A stretch of DNA of 64,000 nucleotides, from positions 6,760,627 through 6,824,626 of the forward strand of contig CM020618.1 in assembly GCA_009829735.1 (NCBI GenBank), written 5' to 3'. A program made the position numbers and the translations under genes. The notes under the pieces were generated by a model. The model had not been told where the DNA came from and searched no databases. It was given only the letters and a program-made list of their open reading frames with translations. Shown piece after piece: positions 51,346 to 63,400 of this stretch; position 1 is the stretch's first letter; the number at the start of each line of letters is the position of its first letter. Origin of the DNA: Pyropia yezoensis (taxonomy: Eukaryota; Rhodophyta; Bangiophyceae; Bangiales; Bangiaceae).

Positions 51346-54300
51346 CACCCCGCGGGGGGGGGGGGGGGGGGGTGGGCGGCGGGCTGGTGGCGCCGCCGCC
51401 GCCAATCCTCCCCGCCAGGTCCGTGCCCACCGCGGCGGTGGCCACCATGGCCGCCGCCGTGGCTGCCGCCGCCGCCGTTTGCGGCCGCCTTGCCAGCCGA
51501 CGGGCACGGCGCCGCCGCCGTCGGTGCGTGCCGTCGGCGCAGCCGCCGGCACCCCCGTCGGCGACGCCGCTCCCCGCAACGGCGTACGGCCGCGCCGGAA
51601 ATGACAGGCGGGCAACGGCGCCTGCTAATTTTTTACACTGGCAAAGGGGGAGAAGCAGGGGTGTCACAGGGGAGGACAGAGGTGGCGGCAGGAAGATGGA
51701 GCTGATGGAGAGGGTGGGAAAGATGGGCGCTGGAGGTGGCTGGATGGGAGGAGGGGCGGCCGTCGTCCTCGGCTGCCCGCCACGGCGGTGCTTGCACGCA
51801 ACGCGCGGAACACCCCAGGAGCGATGGGAGGGATGGCCTGCGGCAGAGAGGGCGGCAGCGGTGGCCTCGTGGGCGGGCGGGCCGGTGCGACGGGTCCCGT
51901 GGCTGCCCACCCGCCCCCCCCCTCCCCCTCCCCCCCCCCCCCCTCCCTCCGTCCCTTTCTCCCCTCTGACCCCTCCCGCTGCCGACGGCCGCGGCCTACC
52001 ACCCACGCCCACCTGGACGGCCACGCAGTCACCCGCCCATCCTCCTCCACCCCCCCTCCTCCTCCTCCTCCTCCTCCTCCCCCCCTCCCTCGCGTTCACC
52101 CACCGCGGCGGCGCCACGGGGGCGGCCTTGTCCACAGGCGGGCCGCCGCCGGGGCGGCGGGCGGCCACGCCACCCCCCACCCCCCGCACCGAGACCGCAG
52201 CACGCCGCGGGTAGCTGGCGGCGGCAGCGGCTGCGGCTGCGGCTGCGGCCGGCAGCAGCCGCATCATGAGGCCGCAACGGCGGCAGTGGCGGCGGCGGGG
52301 GGCGCCGTCGCTCCACCAACCCCCCCCCCGCCCACCCCCCCGGACACCTGGGATGACGCGGAAAAGATGCTACCAGCGAGACAACACCCCCCCCCCCCCA
52401 CCCCCCCCCACCCCCCACCCCCCTTCCCCACCCCGCCACCCGGTCCCCACCGACGCGGCGCTCTCGACAGGGGGGTGGTCGCACGTTTGAGGAGGGAGAG
52501 CAGAGCGGGGCGGGGGGAGGGGCGGGGTTGGGAACGGGCGTGGCGGGTGGAGGTACGGTCGGGTGGCAGCCGCCCCCCCCCCCCCGGGGGGGGAGCACCG
52601 TCCGTGCAGCGAGGCCGGCATGGCGCGGCGATGGGCGGGGGGTGGGTGGGGGGCGGCGCCGCGGAGAAGAAAATCGGGGTTTGGGGAGGCGTCAGGGGGG
52701 GGGGGGTGGTGGGGGGTTGGTGGGGGGGGCGTGCACCGCGGCCCGCGTCCCGCGCGGCGGCGGCCAGCTGGGCACAACGCCGCCAGAGCGAGCACCGCCG
52801 CGCGGCGGGACGGGGGAGGGAGGCGGCACCCGCCGCGTCTCCCCAGGGTGTACCTACCTATACAGTCCACGCGCCCCCCCGCCGCCCCTCTCCCCCCTGC
52901 GGCGGAGCCGCCGAGGACCCGCCCAGCAGCATCGAATCGTCGAACCCACGACCGCCTCATCGCCAGTCCCACTGCGCAGCACACAGACGCGCTCAACCGC
53001 CATACGGAGAGGCAGGTAGGTACGCAGGTGGGCGTCTCTGCACCTCCATCCGCAGCCTCCCCTCCCAACCCCCCCCCCGCCCCCTCCCCACCAGTCCATG
53101 CGTCACACGCGCATGAGAGGGCGCCCCTCCTCCTCACTGCCACCGCCTCTCTGCTGTCTCCGTCCCCCCCTTCCTCCCCCCCCCCCCCCCCCCCGCTCTT
53201 CTCATTGCCCCCCTCGCGCTTCCCATTGCCCCCCACCCTCTTCCCATTGCCCCCCCCCTCGCCGCCCCCCCCCGCCGGCGACGGCGCCCGTCTGTCAGGC
53301 GCCCCGCACGGTGGGACGACGGAGGGACGACACCCCCCCCCGACAGCACCGCACGGCGTCTGCGTGTCCTGGCCGGCTGTACCTACAGAGCAACATGGAG
53401 TGGCGACACAGGACAGCCGGGGGGGGATGAGCGGGAATGGAAGGGGGAAAGTACCTACACAGGGGGGGGGGACAGGGCGAGATGTGCCATTGCCGTCCCC
53501 CTCATGCCAGCCTGCACGCACCGCCTCACGGGAGACGCACGGAACGACCGCGCGTGCAGCCGCCGCTGCCGCTGCTGTCGTCCCTTTCATTCGATAGGGG
53601 GGGGGGGTGGAGGGGCGTTTCCCGCATGGCGCGCGGGCGCGCCCGTCGTGGCACACCCGGTTCCACAGAGGCTAGCCTGGCCAGCAGGTCAAGGCGGGTG
53701 GGAGCGACGTCGTGTTTATGGTACCCGTGCGGGGCACCGTCGACGCCTGCCAGGGCTCGTCCCGGCGGCGTCGGGGACGGCACCCCCCCCACCACCCCAA
53801 AAGGCCTTGTCGATAGTGCTGCGCGCGAGCAGGGGGAGGGGAGGCGTTCTCATTCCACTTACACAATGGGAGGGGCAGCGCCGTTGCCATGCCGCGCTCG
53901 TCCCCGCGCGAACGCGCGGCAGAGGCAGGGGAGGCACACCCCACCGTGCGCGTGCGTACGTCCACCATGGCCACCCGCACACCGCCGCCGCGTCGACGGC
54001 GCCGCGCGGCCGGCGGGGCGCACAGACACGGACGAGGCGGCCAGCAAAAGGCCAAAGGAGAGGAGCATGGGCAACAGCGGGAGGAAAAAAAAAAGGAAGA
54101 AAAAAAAAAATAGTGAGGAGAACGAAGAAACAGGGAGGGAGCACACACCTGCCGCCGCGGCCGCCGCGGCCGCCGCGGCCGCCGCCGCCGCTCTGCCTGC
54201 AGGGCCGCATGCGGCGAGCCGGGGCCGTCCCGGCGGCGGCCGGGCGGGGGTCCACCCCACGGCCCGGCCCGACGGCCGCCGCGGGTGTGGCGGCGGCGCT

Positions 54301-54459
54301 CCCCTTCTCCATCCCCTCCCCCCCTGCCACGCCCGCCTCGTACAGCCCCCCCCACCCCTGCCGTCAAACGGGCGGGGACCAAGGAGCGGCGGCGGCGGTG
54401 GCCGCCCCCCGCCTTGCCCCCCACACGGGGTTAGGGGGGGGGGGGGGAACGCCCGTCCG
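51346..54459. other. C/G-homopolymer-rich region without a supported gene
   Basis: Long open frames occur on both strands, none with a recognisable domain. Visible structure: a 16-G run at 51354-51371, CCT repeats at 52055-52082, C/CCA runs at 52385-52430, a ~24-bp tandem (ttcccattgcccccc, three copies, 53200-53260), an A-rich purine block at 54085-54125 and a GCCGCG run at 54150-54190. Confidence 0.5.
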
Positions 54460-56182
54460 TCACCGGGCGGCCACGCACGCCCCCCCCCCCCCCCCCCCCC
54501 CCCCCACCAGCCACTGGAGCAGCAGCGCCAGCACCACCGTTGCCGCCACGGCAGCCACCCACAGGTCGCCGCCGCCGTCTGCCGCCCCGCCGTCGGCCGC
54601 CGCCGCTGGCGGCCCACGGCGGACGACGCCGCCCCCCACCACGGTCGGTGGCACCCCGCCCCCCCCACCGCCGGCAGCGTCGACAGCGTCCCCGTCGGGG
54701 GGGCCCGGCGCCCATGCGGACCGCGCCACCACCGCGGCGGCAAGGTCGGCCCAGGCAGCCTCGGCGGCTGCGGCGGCGGGCGCCACCACCACCACCCGCA
54801 CCTCCCCAATGGGAACCGCCGCCAGTGGGTCCTCCGCGTCGGCGCCGGGGACGGCGCGGCGGCGGCGCCCCACCGGCACCCGCACCACCCCTGCCACACC
54901 CCGACAGCGGGCGCCGCCGCCGCCACCGCCGCCCGCAGGCAGGCGCACCTGCAGGGGCACCCACGCGGCGGCGCCCGCGGCGGCCGCAACGGGCGACGAC
55001 AGCACCCGGATGGCCCCCCCCGCGGCGCCGACGCCCGCCCAGTAAGCGGCGGCCCACGCCAAGGGCGGCGCCAGCCGCGCGCCCGGCGACGCGGCTGCCG
55101 CCGCGGCCGCCGCCGCCTCCGCAGCCGCGGGCGGGGCGGGCGCGTCGCCAATCGCGGCCACGACGGCGCCGCGGCGGAGGCAGAGGAGCCCCGCGGGGGT
55201 GGGCGACGCCACCCACCCGGGGAGGGGGGGGGCGCCCAGCGCCGCCACCGCCGACCGCCGCGGCGGGTGCGGCAGCAGCCGGTCCGTCGACAGGCCCGAC
55301 GCGGCGGCGGTGGCGGCGGTGGCGGTGGGGGTGGCGGCGGCGGTGGCGGCGGCGGCGGCGGCGGCCGTGGCCGAGTGGGGGGAAGGCGGGGGGGCGCCGC
55401 CGCCCCCCGCCGTTGGGGTGGCCGCGGCAGCCGGGGGCAACCCCGACAGGGGCGGCCGGCCGGGGGGGGGGTCGGCGGGGGACTGGCCGCCCCCCGTTGC
55501 CGGCGGCAGCAGCAGCGCGCTGCCGTCGGCAACAGGCGGCAGCGACGCGTCAGACGCGCACGACGCACCGTCGGCGGCCGCCGCGTCGGGGCGGGGGAGC
55601 ACGTCCGGGGGCCCCCGCCAGCCGCCGCCGCCGCTACTATCCACATCGGCGGCCACTCCGCCCGGCTGGTCGGCGCCCCCCCCCCCCGGCTGCTCGTCGG
55701 CCTCCCACCCCGGCGAGGCCGGGGGCGACGGCAGGGGGGACTCCCCCCCCACGGGTACCCCCCCCGGCACCCCCCCCCCCCCAGGCCATCCAGCTCTGGA
55801 AAGGGCGGCGCCGCCGCCGCGTCTGCCGGCGGCAGGGCCTCCCAAGACAGGCGCGGCGGGTGGTCCCCCCCCCCCCCGCCACGGGAGCCCCCCCCCCCCA
55901 GCCGCCACCACCGCCATAGCCGCCGCCAAAGCCGCCACTGCTTCCGCCACCGCCGCCGCCGCCGAAACCGCCGCCGCCGCCGCCGCCGCTGCCAATGCCG
56001 CCGCCGCCGCCGCCGCCGCCAACGGGCGTCGCGTACGGCAGCGCCCCGACCGCCGACGATGGGGGCAAGGAAGGCGGGGGTGCCCACCCGCCGTCGGCGG
56101 CGGTGGCGTCGGCGAGGAGGGAGCGGGTGAGGCGGGCGGCTTTGAGTTTGGCGCGGTCCTTGAAGCCGCGGAGGGAGGACAT
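54460..56182 (-). CDS. Predicted tail-anchored membrane protein, Ala/Gly-rich (frame joins uncertain)
   Basis: ATG at 56182 in a strong context (GCCACCATGT) starts MSSLRGFKDRAKLKAARLTR followed by SLLADATAADGGW, a basic amphipathic start, then a Gly-rich linker. Between about 55760 and 55900 the reading must move to a second frame (intron or homopolymer-length error). That frame continues to TGA at 54460-54462: LPPLAWAAAYWAGVGA-like helices, IRVLSSPVAAAAGAAAWVPL, EVRVVVVAPAAA, and at the very end DLWVAAVAATVVLALLLQWL, a single hydrophobic segment followed by a short polar tail. This layout suggests a tail anchor. The family is not recognised. A 25-C run at 54481-54505 encodes poly-Gly just before the stop. 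Confidence 0.5.
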
Positions 56183-58614
56183 GGTGGCGACGGCGGACGG
56201 GAGAGGGGCGGGGGGCGGGATTGGGTGGGGGACGGAGAGCGCGGCCGCGCCAGCGGCTGTCCGAGAGCCGACTCCACACAGCGGCGGGGAAGAAGGGGCC
56301 CGGGCGGCGGGGGAAGAAGAGGCCAGAACGGCGGGGAAGAAGAGGCCAGAGCGGCGGAAAAGAAGAGGCCAGGGCTGCGGAGGAGCGACCAACAAAGAGC
56401 CCCACGCCCGGTACGGTACGGTACAGTACGCCGTCGCTGCTCGGAGGCGGGGCATGCGGACGGGCGGCAGCTGCAGCGCCAGCCGCGTCAGCCTGCCTCC
56501 TGGTGGCAGTCCGCTGCAGAGAACACCCGGGTGAATTGTTTGTGGCTCGAGTTCACCATGCGAGTAGTTTTCTAATCGCGAGAGAACTTACCCGGATATG
56601 GAGAAGAGAAAGTAGAATTGCGAAAAGAGTGTCAAGATGTGTTTCATTTACCGCGGAGGGTGGGACACAATGGGCTCACGCGAGACCTTTCCACAGAAGC
56701 GCACCTTCAAGCGTCACGCGTGTTGCCTCCCCCGACTGCCCCCGCTGCCGTTGGCTTCCAGCCCGGCCTCGTTGCCGCCGTGGCTGACGCCTGCTGCCCG
56801 CTGCCCGCCCCGTGCACGCATTGGCAACCGCCCCCTTTGCGTCGGCTAAAGACCCAACCGGGCCCGTCGGGCCACCCCCCCCCCACGCGGCCGGTCGCCG
56901 GTCGGGCCGAGGCGTGGAGGCCGCCGCGGCTTGACACCTCCCCCCCCCGCCCCTCTTCCCCCTTCCATCGCCTGCAAGGCGGGGGGCGTGTTGGGTTGTG
57001 GCCGGGGGGAGGGGGAGGGCAGCGGGATCGGTCCTCTACGCCTGTTGCCGGCAGGTGGGAGCCAGGCGGGGGGCGAGCCGCGGGGGGGGGGGGGGTGGGG
57101 GTTTCCATCCCGTCGCGGCACCCCTCCCCCCCCTGCCGTCCTCCCACCCCCCACACCCGCACCACCGGCCGCTTCCATTGGAAGGGAAACCCCTCTTCCC
57201 CCCCTATTGCCTTCCCCCCCCCCCCCCCTCCGTCCCCCCACGCTGTCCCCCGGGGGGTGAGCCCGCATTCCCGCTGCATGATGCTGCTGCTGCCAACGCT
57301 GCTGCCGCGGGTGGCCACCGAGAGGGCGCGGCGCGTGCGGCGGCGTGTGGTAGGCGCGGGGGAGGGGGGGGGGGGGGGTACGTACGGGCGGCACGCGCGC
57401 GTCGCGTCGGCGCCGCCGCCGCTCCCCCCCGCCGCCGCGGCGGCGGCGGAGGACGCGCGGCGGGGCGACGCGCGCTGTTGCGCCCCCCCCCCGGGCGGCT
57501 GGCGCCCTCCACGCCATGGATCGTGGGGGTGGCGCCGCCGCCGCCCGGGGGTAGGAGGGGTGGTGGAGGATGGGGGGAGCGGGGGGGGGGGGGGGGGGGG
57601 GGAGGAGAGAGGGGGTGGTGGTGGTAGAGGAGGAGCGGGGCGGTCAGAGAGGTGGGGGGGGGGTTTACCCTTGTCACCCGCCCCTGTTGGGGTGTGGTGT
57701 GGCGGTGGTGGTGGGGGGAGTGGTGGCACGCGGGGAGCGGCGTTGGCCGGCAGCGTGGTACTCGCGCCGCGCCCTGCCGTTTTTCCCCACCGCCGGACGG
57801 CAGCGGGGGGGGATGGCGCCCAGCGGCGGGCGGCTGCCGCCGCTGGGCCAGCGGCGGCGGGGGGGGGGGGGGACGCGTGCGGGCAGCAGGGCCCCGCGGT
57901 GGGGCGGCTGGCGGGCGCCATCCCCCTACCGCGCTGCCCTCTCTGCCCAGTCGTCCCTGTTGAGCACCCCACCGCGGTGGGGGTGGATGGAGGGGGAGGA
58001 CAGCGTGTGGGGCTCCCACTGTCGTCGCACGCTACCACCGCCTTGCCCGCCCGCCCGCCCGGTCGGCCGCCCCGCCCACCCGCCCTGCTGGCCGCCACTG
58101 CCGTTGCCGCCGACGGGGCTGGTAGGGCGGCGCGGCGGCTGCCGGCCCCCCCCCCGCCCGTCCCCCCCGCCTCGGCGGTGGGGGGTGTCCCAGGGGGTGG
58201 GGGGCGGCGCCTCGTCGGGCGGGCGGGCCGTGCACCAACGCCGGCGGTGGCGTGGCCACCGTGGCCCCGCCGGGGGAGGGGGGGTGGGCGGCCACGTGCA
58301 GAGGTTCGGCGGCGGCGGCGGCGGGAGGATAAGAGCGCCCGGCGGGGGGCGTCCCGGGCTGTCAGTCCTCGTCCTGTACCGCCATCATCGCCTCCACACA
58401 GTCCCCCGCCCTTCCTCCCACCCCCGCTTGCTCACCCACCCACCCCCGCCGGTCGGATTGCCCCTTGTGCTACCCGCCGCCGCTTCCCCGCCGCCGTCGC
58501 TTCCCGCCGTTTGCGCACCGCCCTCCCCCCCCCCACACCCGCCCCCCGTTCCTACGCCCGCCCGCCCCCCCCCCCCCCCCCCCCCCCCGCTCCCCCCCCT
58601 ATCCCACCGTCGCC
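56183..58614. other. Intergenic and low-complexity region upstream of the Cys-rich gene
   Basis: 56240-56400 has a purine-rich imperfect tandem (GGCGGGGAAGAAGAGGCCAGA-like words). 56520-56700 is lower in GC. From 56880 on, G and C runs keep all frames open (a 20-G run near 57583-57602, a 20-C run at 58569-58588). No gene is supported; the final 150 bp are C-rich and may be promoter or 5' UTR of the next gene. Confidence 0.45.
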
Positions 58615-59706
58615 ATGGCCTTTGCCAAGCTGTCGGCGTTTGTCGCCGCCGCCGCCCTCCTCTCTGTCTCGGCCGCTGTGGAGGGGGTGGAGGGCGACGC
58701 CGCCGCGGCGGCGCCGTCGGCCAAGCAGTACACGTTTAGCGGAGCCAAGCCGTCGCCGACGCCGACGCCGACGCCCGCCCGCGCTGCCCGCTCTGGCTGC
58801 CGCACCGTCCAGGAGAAGTGTGGGCAGACGTGCACGACCGCAAAGGTGTGTGCCAAGTACGGGTGCAACAAGGAGGTGGCGTACAAGTGCACCAAGGTGG
58901 TGTCCTCCAAGTACGACTGCCATGTGGAGCGCACGGTGGACTGCAAGAAGAAGGTCTACAAGACGTACGCGTGCGACAAGTGGAGCTGGGATTGGGTCAA
59001 GGACGGGTGCGAGAAGGAGGTGACCAAGAAGTATGGGTGCCACAAGGACGTCAAGGCAACGTGCCAAAAGTCCCGCACCGTGTCGGTTGCGTGCGACACG
59101 AAGAAGAAGGTGGCGTGCAAGAAGCAGGTGCCGCACAAGTGCTCCAAGAAGGTGGCCAAGCAGTGCTTCAAGGTGGAGAAGAAGACCGTCGACTGCACCA
59201 AGACGTACAAGAAGCAGGTCAACTGCGCCAACGGCAACAGCTACGGCTATGACGGCAAGCCCTGCTACGAGAACATTGCGTACCCGTCCAAGTGCGAGAA
59301 GGAGGTCAAGACGCCCTTTGACTGCTCGTACAACACCAACTATGACTGCATCAAGACGGTGGACGCCCAGTGCGAGGTGACCGTCAAGGGACTTTGCAAG
59401 AAGACGGAGAAGTATGGGGAGGCTTGCACCAAGAAGGTGTGGTCGCACGACGGGTGCAGCTACAAGACCAAGGAGAAGTACGGGTGCCACAAGAGCGTGA
59501 AGAAGGCGGCCACGTGCGGCTACACCGAGGAGGTGGCGGCCAAGTGCGTGGAGAAGAAGTGGGTCAAGGGCGGCTGCGGCAAGGACGAGAAGCGCGAGGC
59601 GCTGTGCAAGAAGCAGGTGTGGAACGGCAAGTGCTGCGCGTCGACCAAGGACGTCAAGACGTGCAAGGACAAGTTCTGCGCCAAGAAGGTGTGCGGCTAC
59701 TACTAA
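58615..59706 (+). CDS. Lysine/cysteine-rich secreted protein, unknown family
   Basis: 363 aa. ATG at 58615 (GTCGCCATGG). The signal peptide spans residues 1 to about 20-25 (MAFAKLSAFVAAAALLSVSA), followed by an acidic/Ala stretch and a PSPTPTPTPARAARS spacer. The rest is a continuous run of 36 Cys spaced mostly 6-12 apart, with Lys very abundant (nearly always AAG). Typical units are KYGCHKDVKATC and KYGCHKSVKKAATC; a WDWVKDGC/VWSHDGC module recurs, so the body grew by internal duplication. There is one NGNSYGYDGKPCYE insert, and the end is KKVCGYY. The even Cys number and export signal imply a disulfide-bonded extracellular or cell-wall protein (inference). Codon use is strikingly biased, suggesting high expression. 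A broken relative lies inverted at 50575-51345. Confidence 0.93.
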   Translation: MAFAKLSAFVAAAALLSVSAAVEGVEGDAAAAAPSAKQYTFSGAKPSPTPTPTPARAARSGCRTVQEKCGQTCTTAKVCAKYGCNKEVAYKCTKVVSSKYDCHVERTVDCKKKVYKTYACDKWSWDWVKDGCEKEVTKKYGCHKDVKATCQKSRTVSVACDTKKKVACKKQVPHKCSKKVAKQCFKVEKKTVDCTKTYKKQVNCANGNSYGYDGKPCYENIAYPSKCEKEVKTPFDCSYNTNYDCIKTVDAQCEVTVKGLCKKTEKYGEACTKKVWSHDGCSYKTKEKYGCHKSVKKAATCGYTEEVAAKCVEKKWVKGGCGKDEKREALCKKQVWNGKCCASTKDVKTCKDKFCAKKVCGYY

Positions 59707-59750
59707 ACTCGACAGATCGAGCGCGCCCTCCCAGGCGCCGCCCGCCCCCC

Positions 59751-59771
59751 ACCGCACTCCGTGAGTGCGGT
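59751..59771 (+). terminator. 3' hairpin after the Cys-rich gene
   Basis: ACCGCACTC-CGT-GAGTGCGGT forms a perfect 9-bp stem 45 bp past the stop codon, with C-run/G-run flanks that can extend it. A role in 3'-end formation is a guess. Confidence 0.5.
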
Positions 59772-60410
59772 AGGGGGGGGGGTTGCACCGGTGCGGGGCG
59801 GCCGCAACGCGTGCGGCGCGCTCCCACCTGCGCGGGGCCTTGCCAGCGCCTCGCGGCTTACTATCGATGAGCCCCGCTCCCCCCCTGCCCGGATGACGAC
59901 GTGGATGTAGTGTGTGGTGTGGTGGACGTGGCCGCGTCGTGGCGTAGGGGGGGGCCGCGGTGGCTCCCCATTATTTTATTATACCTATGACTTGTTGTTT
60001 TTTTCTTCGATTCTTTGGAGCGACGTCAACCCCCCACTAGACCAACGGCGGCTGTCCGCTCTTGGGAGTGCGCTGCCCAAACGACAGTGCCCCCATGAGA
60101 TGGGTGACACGCGAGCGCGCCTACAATTTGACCGAAAAAAAGCGGCCAGCCATCGCCTACGCGCCCCCGCCAGAGGCACGTACACGCCGCCCTCACCCGA
60201 CGGCCGGCTCGGTTCCCACCGGCGATGCGACCCGGTTGCACGCACCAGCCCCCCCACCACCTCCCCCCCATCCCTCTGGACGCCCATCCCACACGGCACG
60301 GCCACTGCGCTTGTCACAGGGATGCAACCTGTTTCTGTTGGCCACCTGCCACACCGACGTAAGACGGAGCTGCCGCCCGCACGGACCTGCCAGACTTGGC
60401 GGCAACAACA
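59772..60410. other. Intergenic spacer
   Basis: 3' flank of the Cys-rich gene and of the minus-strand frame starting at 60411. An AT-rich block at 59970-60015 (tattttattatacc, then poly-T) is the only AT island nearby and could hold polyadenylation signals for either strand. No gene seen. Confidence 0.45.
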
Positions 60411-63400
60411 TCACCGGCAGATGCATGGCAACCGTCGCGGCCGTTTTCCCCACAGCCCAGAAACCAACGGGGCGCGCCCATCCCCCTGGCCAAACAATAA
60501 GAAAAAGTCGTTTACAAACCACCGGGCGTATCTGTCGCTGCGCATCCTACCGGGACCCCCACCTCCCCACCCCTCCACCCCCCCACCCCCCCAAACACAC
60601 CGTCCCCCCCCCCCAACCCAAACCAACGACACACACACCCAGACGGTCAGCAGGGCCCACACCCCCCCCCACCCCCCCCGTCCCCCACCAGCGGCACGGA
60701 CAGGAGGAAGCGGGCTTCCGCCAATTTGCGCCGCCCCGGCGGCGGCCACTCCTCCACTACCCGCTGCCGCCGCACGCGGAGGGAACAACAAAACGGGAGG
60801 TACCGCGACCGCCGCAGCCGCAGCCGCGGGGTGAGGCGCAGGTGAAAGGCCGCCCGCCGCGCCGCCCCCACCGCCCCCACCGTCGCTGCCGTCGCCGTCG
60901 CGCCCGCCGCTGCCGCCCCCGCCCCCGCCGCCGCCCCCGCCGCCGTCCCACCCGCCGCCGCCCCCGCCGCCGTCCCACCCGCCGCAGCTGCGCACCGCGT
61001 CGCCGCCGCCGCCCCACCGCCGCGGGGGGGCCGCGGCGGCGGCGGCGGCGGCCGCAGCGGCCACACCGCCGCCACCCCCCCCCGGCAATGGTGGTGGGCC
61101 CCACCAGCTCTGCCGGCAGGCCCCGCCGCCAGCCGCCGCCGCTGCCGCCGCTGCTCCCCGCCGCCGCCCCGCGCACGGCCCGCCCCCGCGGGCCCGCCAG
61201 CGTCGCCGCCGCCGCCGCCGCCGCCCCCCCCCCCCCCCCCCCCCCCCCCCCGCTGCGGCGACCTCCCCCCCCACGTAGCGGGAGCCGTCGGCCCACGCTG
61301 CGAGCGCCCACTGCCAGCGGGCGGTGGCGCGCGTCGCGGCGCCGTGCCACACGTACGTGCGCGTCGCGACGGTGGTGCCGGCCGACACGGCCACCTCCCG
61401 GCTGCGCGTCAGCGACGCAGACGCCGTCGCGCCGGCGGCGGTGCCCCCCCCGCCGCCGCCGGGGGGGGCCACGGACGCGGACGTGCCCACCCCCGCCGTC
61501 GCCCCGCGGGTGGTGGTGGTGGTGGTGGTGGTGGTGGTCTCAATGGGCGTCGGCGGGAGGCCGCCGCCCATGGTCGGCCACGCCCCCCCGCCGGCGCCGT
61601 CCAGCGGCCCGCCGGCGTCGCCAGGCAGCGCGTCGACCCCAATGTCCAGGGCGTCAATGTAGTAGCCGAGGGCGTCGCCGGCGGGCTCCGCCTCGGCAAG
61701 CTGCCCGCCAATGTGGTAGGAAAAGTCTTCGACAGACAGCGCCAGCGTGCCCCCCGCCCCGGCGGTCGCCGCCCCCATCTGGACCGCCACCAGCGTCACG
61801 GCCACGTCGACGGCCTGCACGACGGGGGTGCCCGCGGCGGTCATGGCGGTGAGGAGGGTGGTGGGGTAGGTCACCCCAAACCGGTGGGTGGCCACGGCCA
61901 CGTCCCGGCCCCCGCCGGGCCCGCCGCCGTTGCCGTTCCCGCCCGCCACCACCGCCGGGCCCAGCAGCCGCACGCGGCCCGGCTTGCACGCGTCCAGGGT
62001 GGCGGTGCCGGCGGAGCCGCCGCCACCACCGCTGACTGCTGCGTCCTTGCCGCCACCCCCGCCACCACCACCAGCGGGTGGCGGCGGCGACGCCGATCGG
62101 CGCCACAGGCGGCTGCCCCACCGCCGGTGGCCGCGCCGCCCGTGCCCCCCGTCAGCGGCGGCGGCGGGGGGTGTCGGGGGGGAGCCCCCCGCCGACGGGG
62201 GCGACCAGTGGGACCACTGTGCCGACAGGTCGGTCCCGTTCCTCCCGCCACAGCAGTCTACCGAGGGGGCAGTGGCGGCGGCGGCGGCGCCGCCGCCGCC
62301 GCCGTGGCCACGGCCGCCGCACCCACACCCGCACTCGCGTGCGGGGGCAGCGGCTGCGAGGGTGGCAGCCGCGCCCCCCCCGCCTTCCCCCCACCCCGCC
62401 GCGCGCCACGGCGCCGCCACCGCCGGCGACGACACGGACCGGGGTAGGCGGGCGGCGGCGGCGGTCAGGGCGGCCGGCACATCCCCACCGCCGGCGGCCG
62501 GCGGCAGGGGCGCGAGCCAAATGGCCGGCGCCCGCCCCCACCCGGGGTCGTCGGCGGGCGAGCCGCCGCCGCCGCCCAGGGGGTAGCCCCCCCACACGGC
62601 CGATGCGGCGGTCACGCCGGCGGTGGCTGCCGCCAGCCGCTCGTCATGGTCGTCCTCCCCCTCCTCGTCGACGACCTGGCCGTCGTCCCTGCTGCTGCTA
62701 CCGTGGCGCCATCCACAACCGCCGCCGCCGCCGCCGCCGCCTCCACCCGCCGCCCCCCACCCGCCGGCGGGCGCCAGCGGGGATGGCGCGTGCGGCGGCG
62801 ACGGCGACGGCGCCGCCGACGGTGTCGGCGACCACCCGCTGGTGGTCGAGTCCATGCTCGCACGGCGGCGGCGGTGGCGGCCGCCGCCGGCCGCCCCACC
62901 GCCCAGGCGCGGGGGGGGCTCCCCCCGCCGGGCGTGCGCCGGCGGCTCCAGCCGGGAGATGACCACCAGCCGCCGTGGCGGGGCGCCGCCGCCGCCGTCG
63001 CCGCGGTCGCCGCCGCCGCCGTCGCCGCCCTGGACGGCGCCGTCCCCGTCACTGCCACCGTCGCCGCCGTCACCGTCGCCGTCGGCGGCACCACCGCCGC
63101 GGCGGGGCCGCCACGCCCACGCGTCGGCGTCCACCTCGTCAAGGCGCATGCCCCCCGCCGCCAGCGCGATGCGGATGGCGCCCAGGGGGGGACCCCCGGG
63201 GGGGGCACCTGCGGGGGTGGGGGGGGGGACGCCCGGGGGAGGACTCCCCGCCGGCCCCTGCCCGGCCCCACCGCCGTTGCCGGTGAGACTCTTGTTGCTA
63301 CCGCCTCCGCCGCCGCCGCCGCCGCCGCCTCCGCCACCGCCGCCGCCGCCGCCTCCGCCGCCGCCGCCGTCGCCGCCGTCGCCGCCCCCACGGCGCCCAC

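Noticed and set aside
53859..56405. 848-codon minus-strand frame and 897-codon plus-strand frame in 53.4-56.4 kb
   Set aside because: Both consist of Arg/Pro/Gly runs; composition keeps all frames open. Only the frame with an ATG in strong context and a C-terminal hydrophobic segment was kept.
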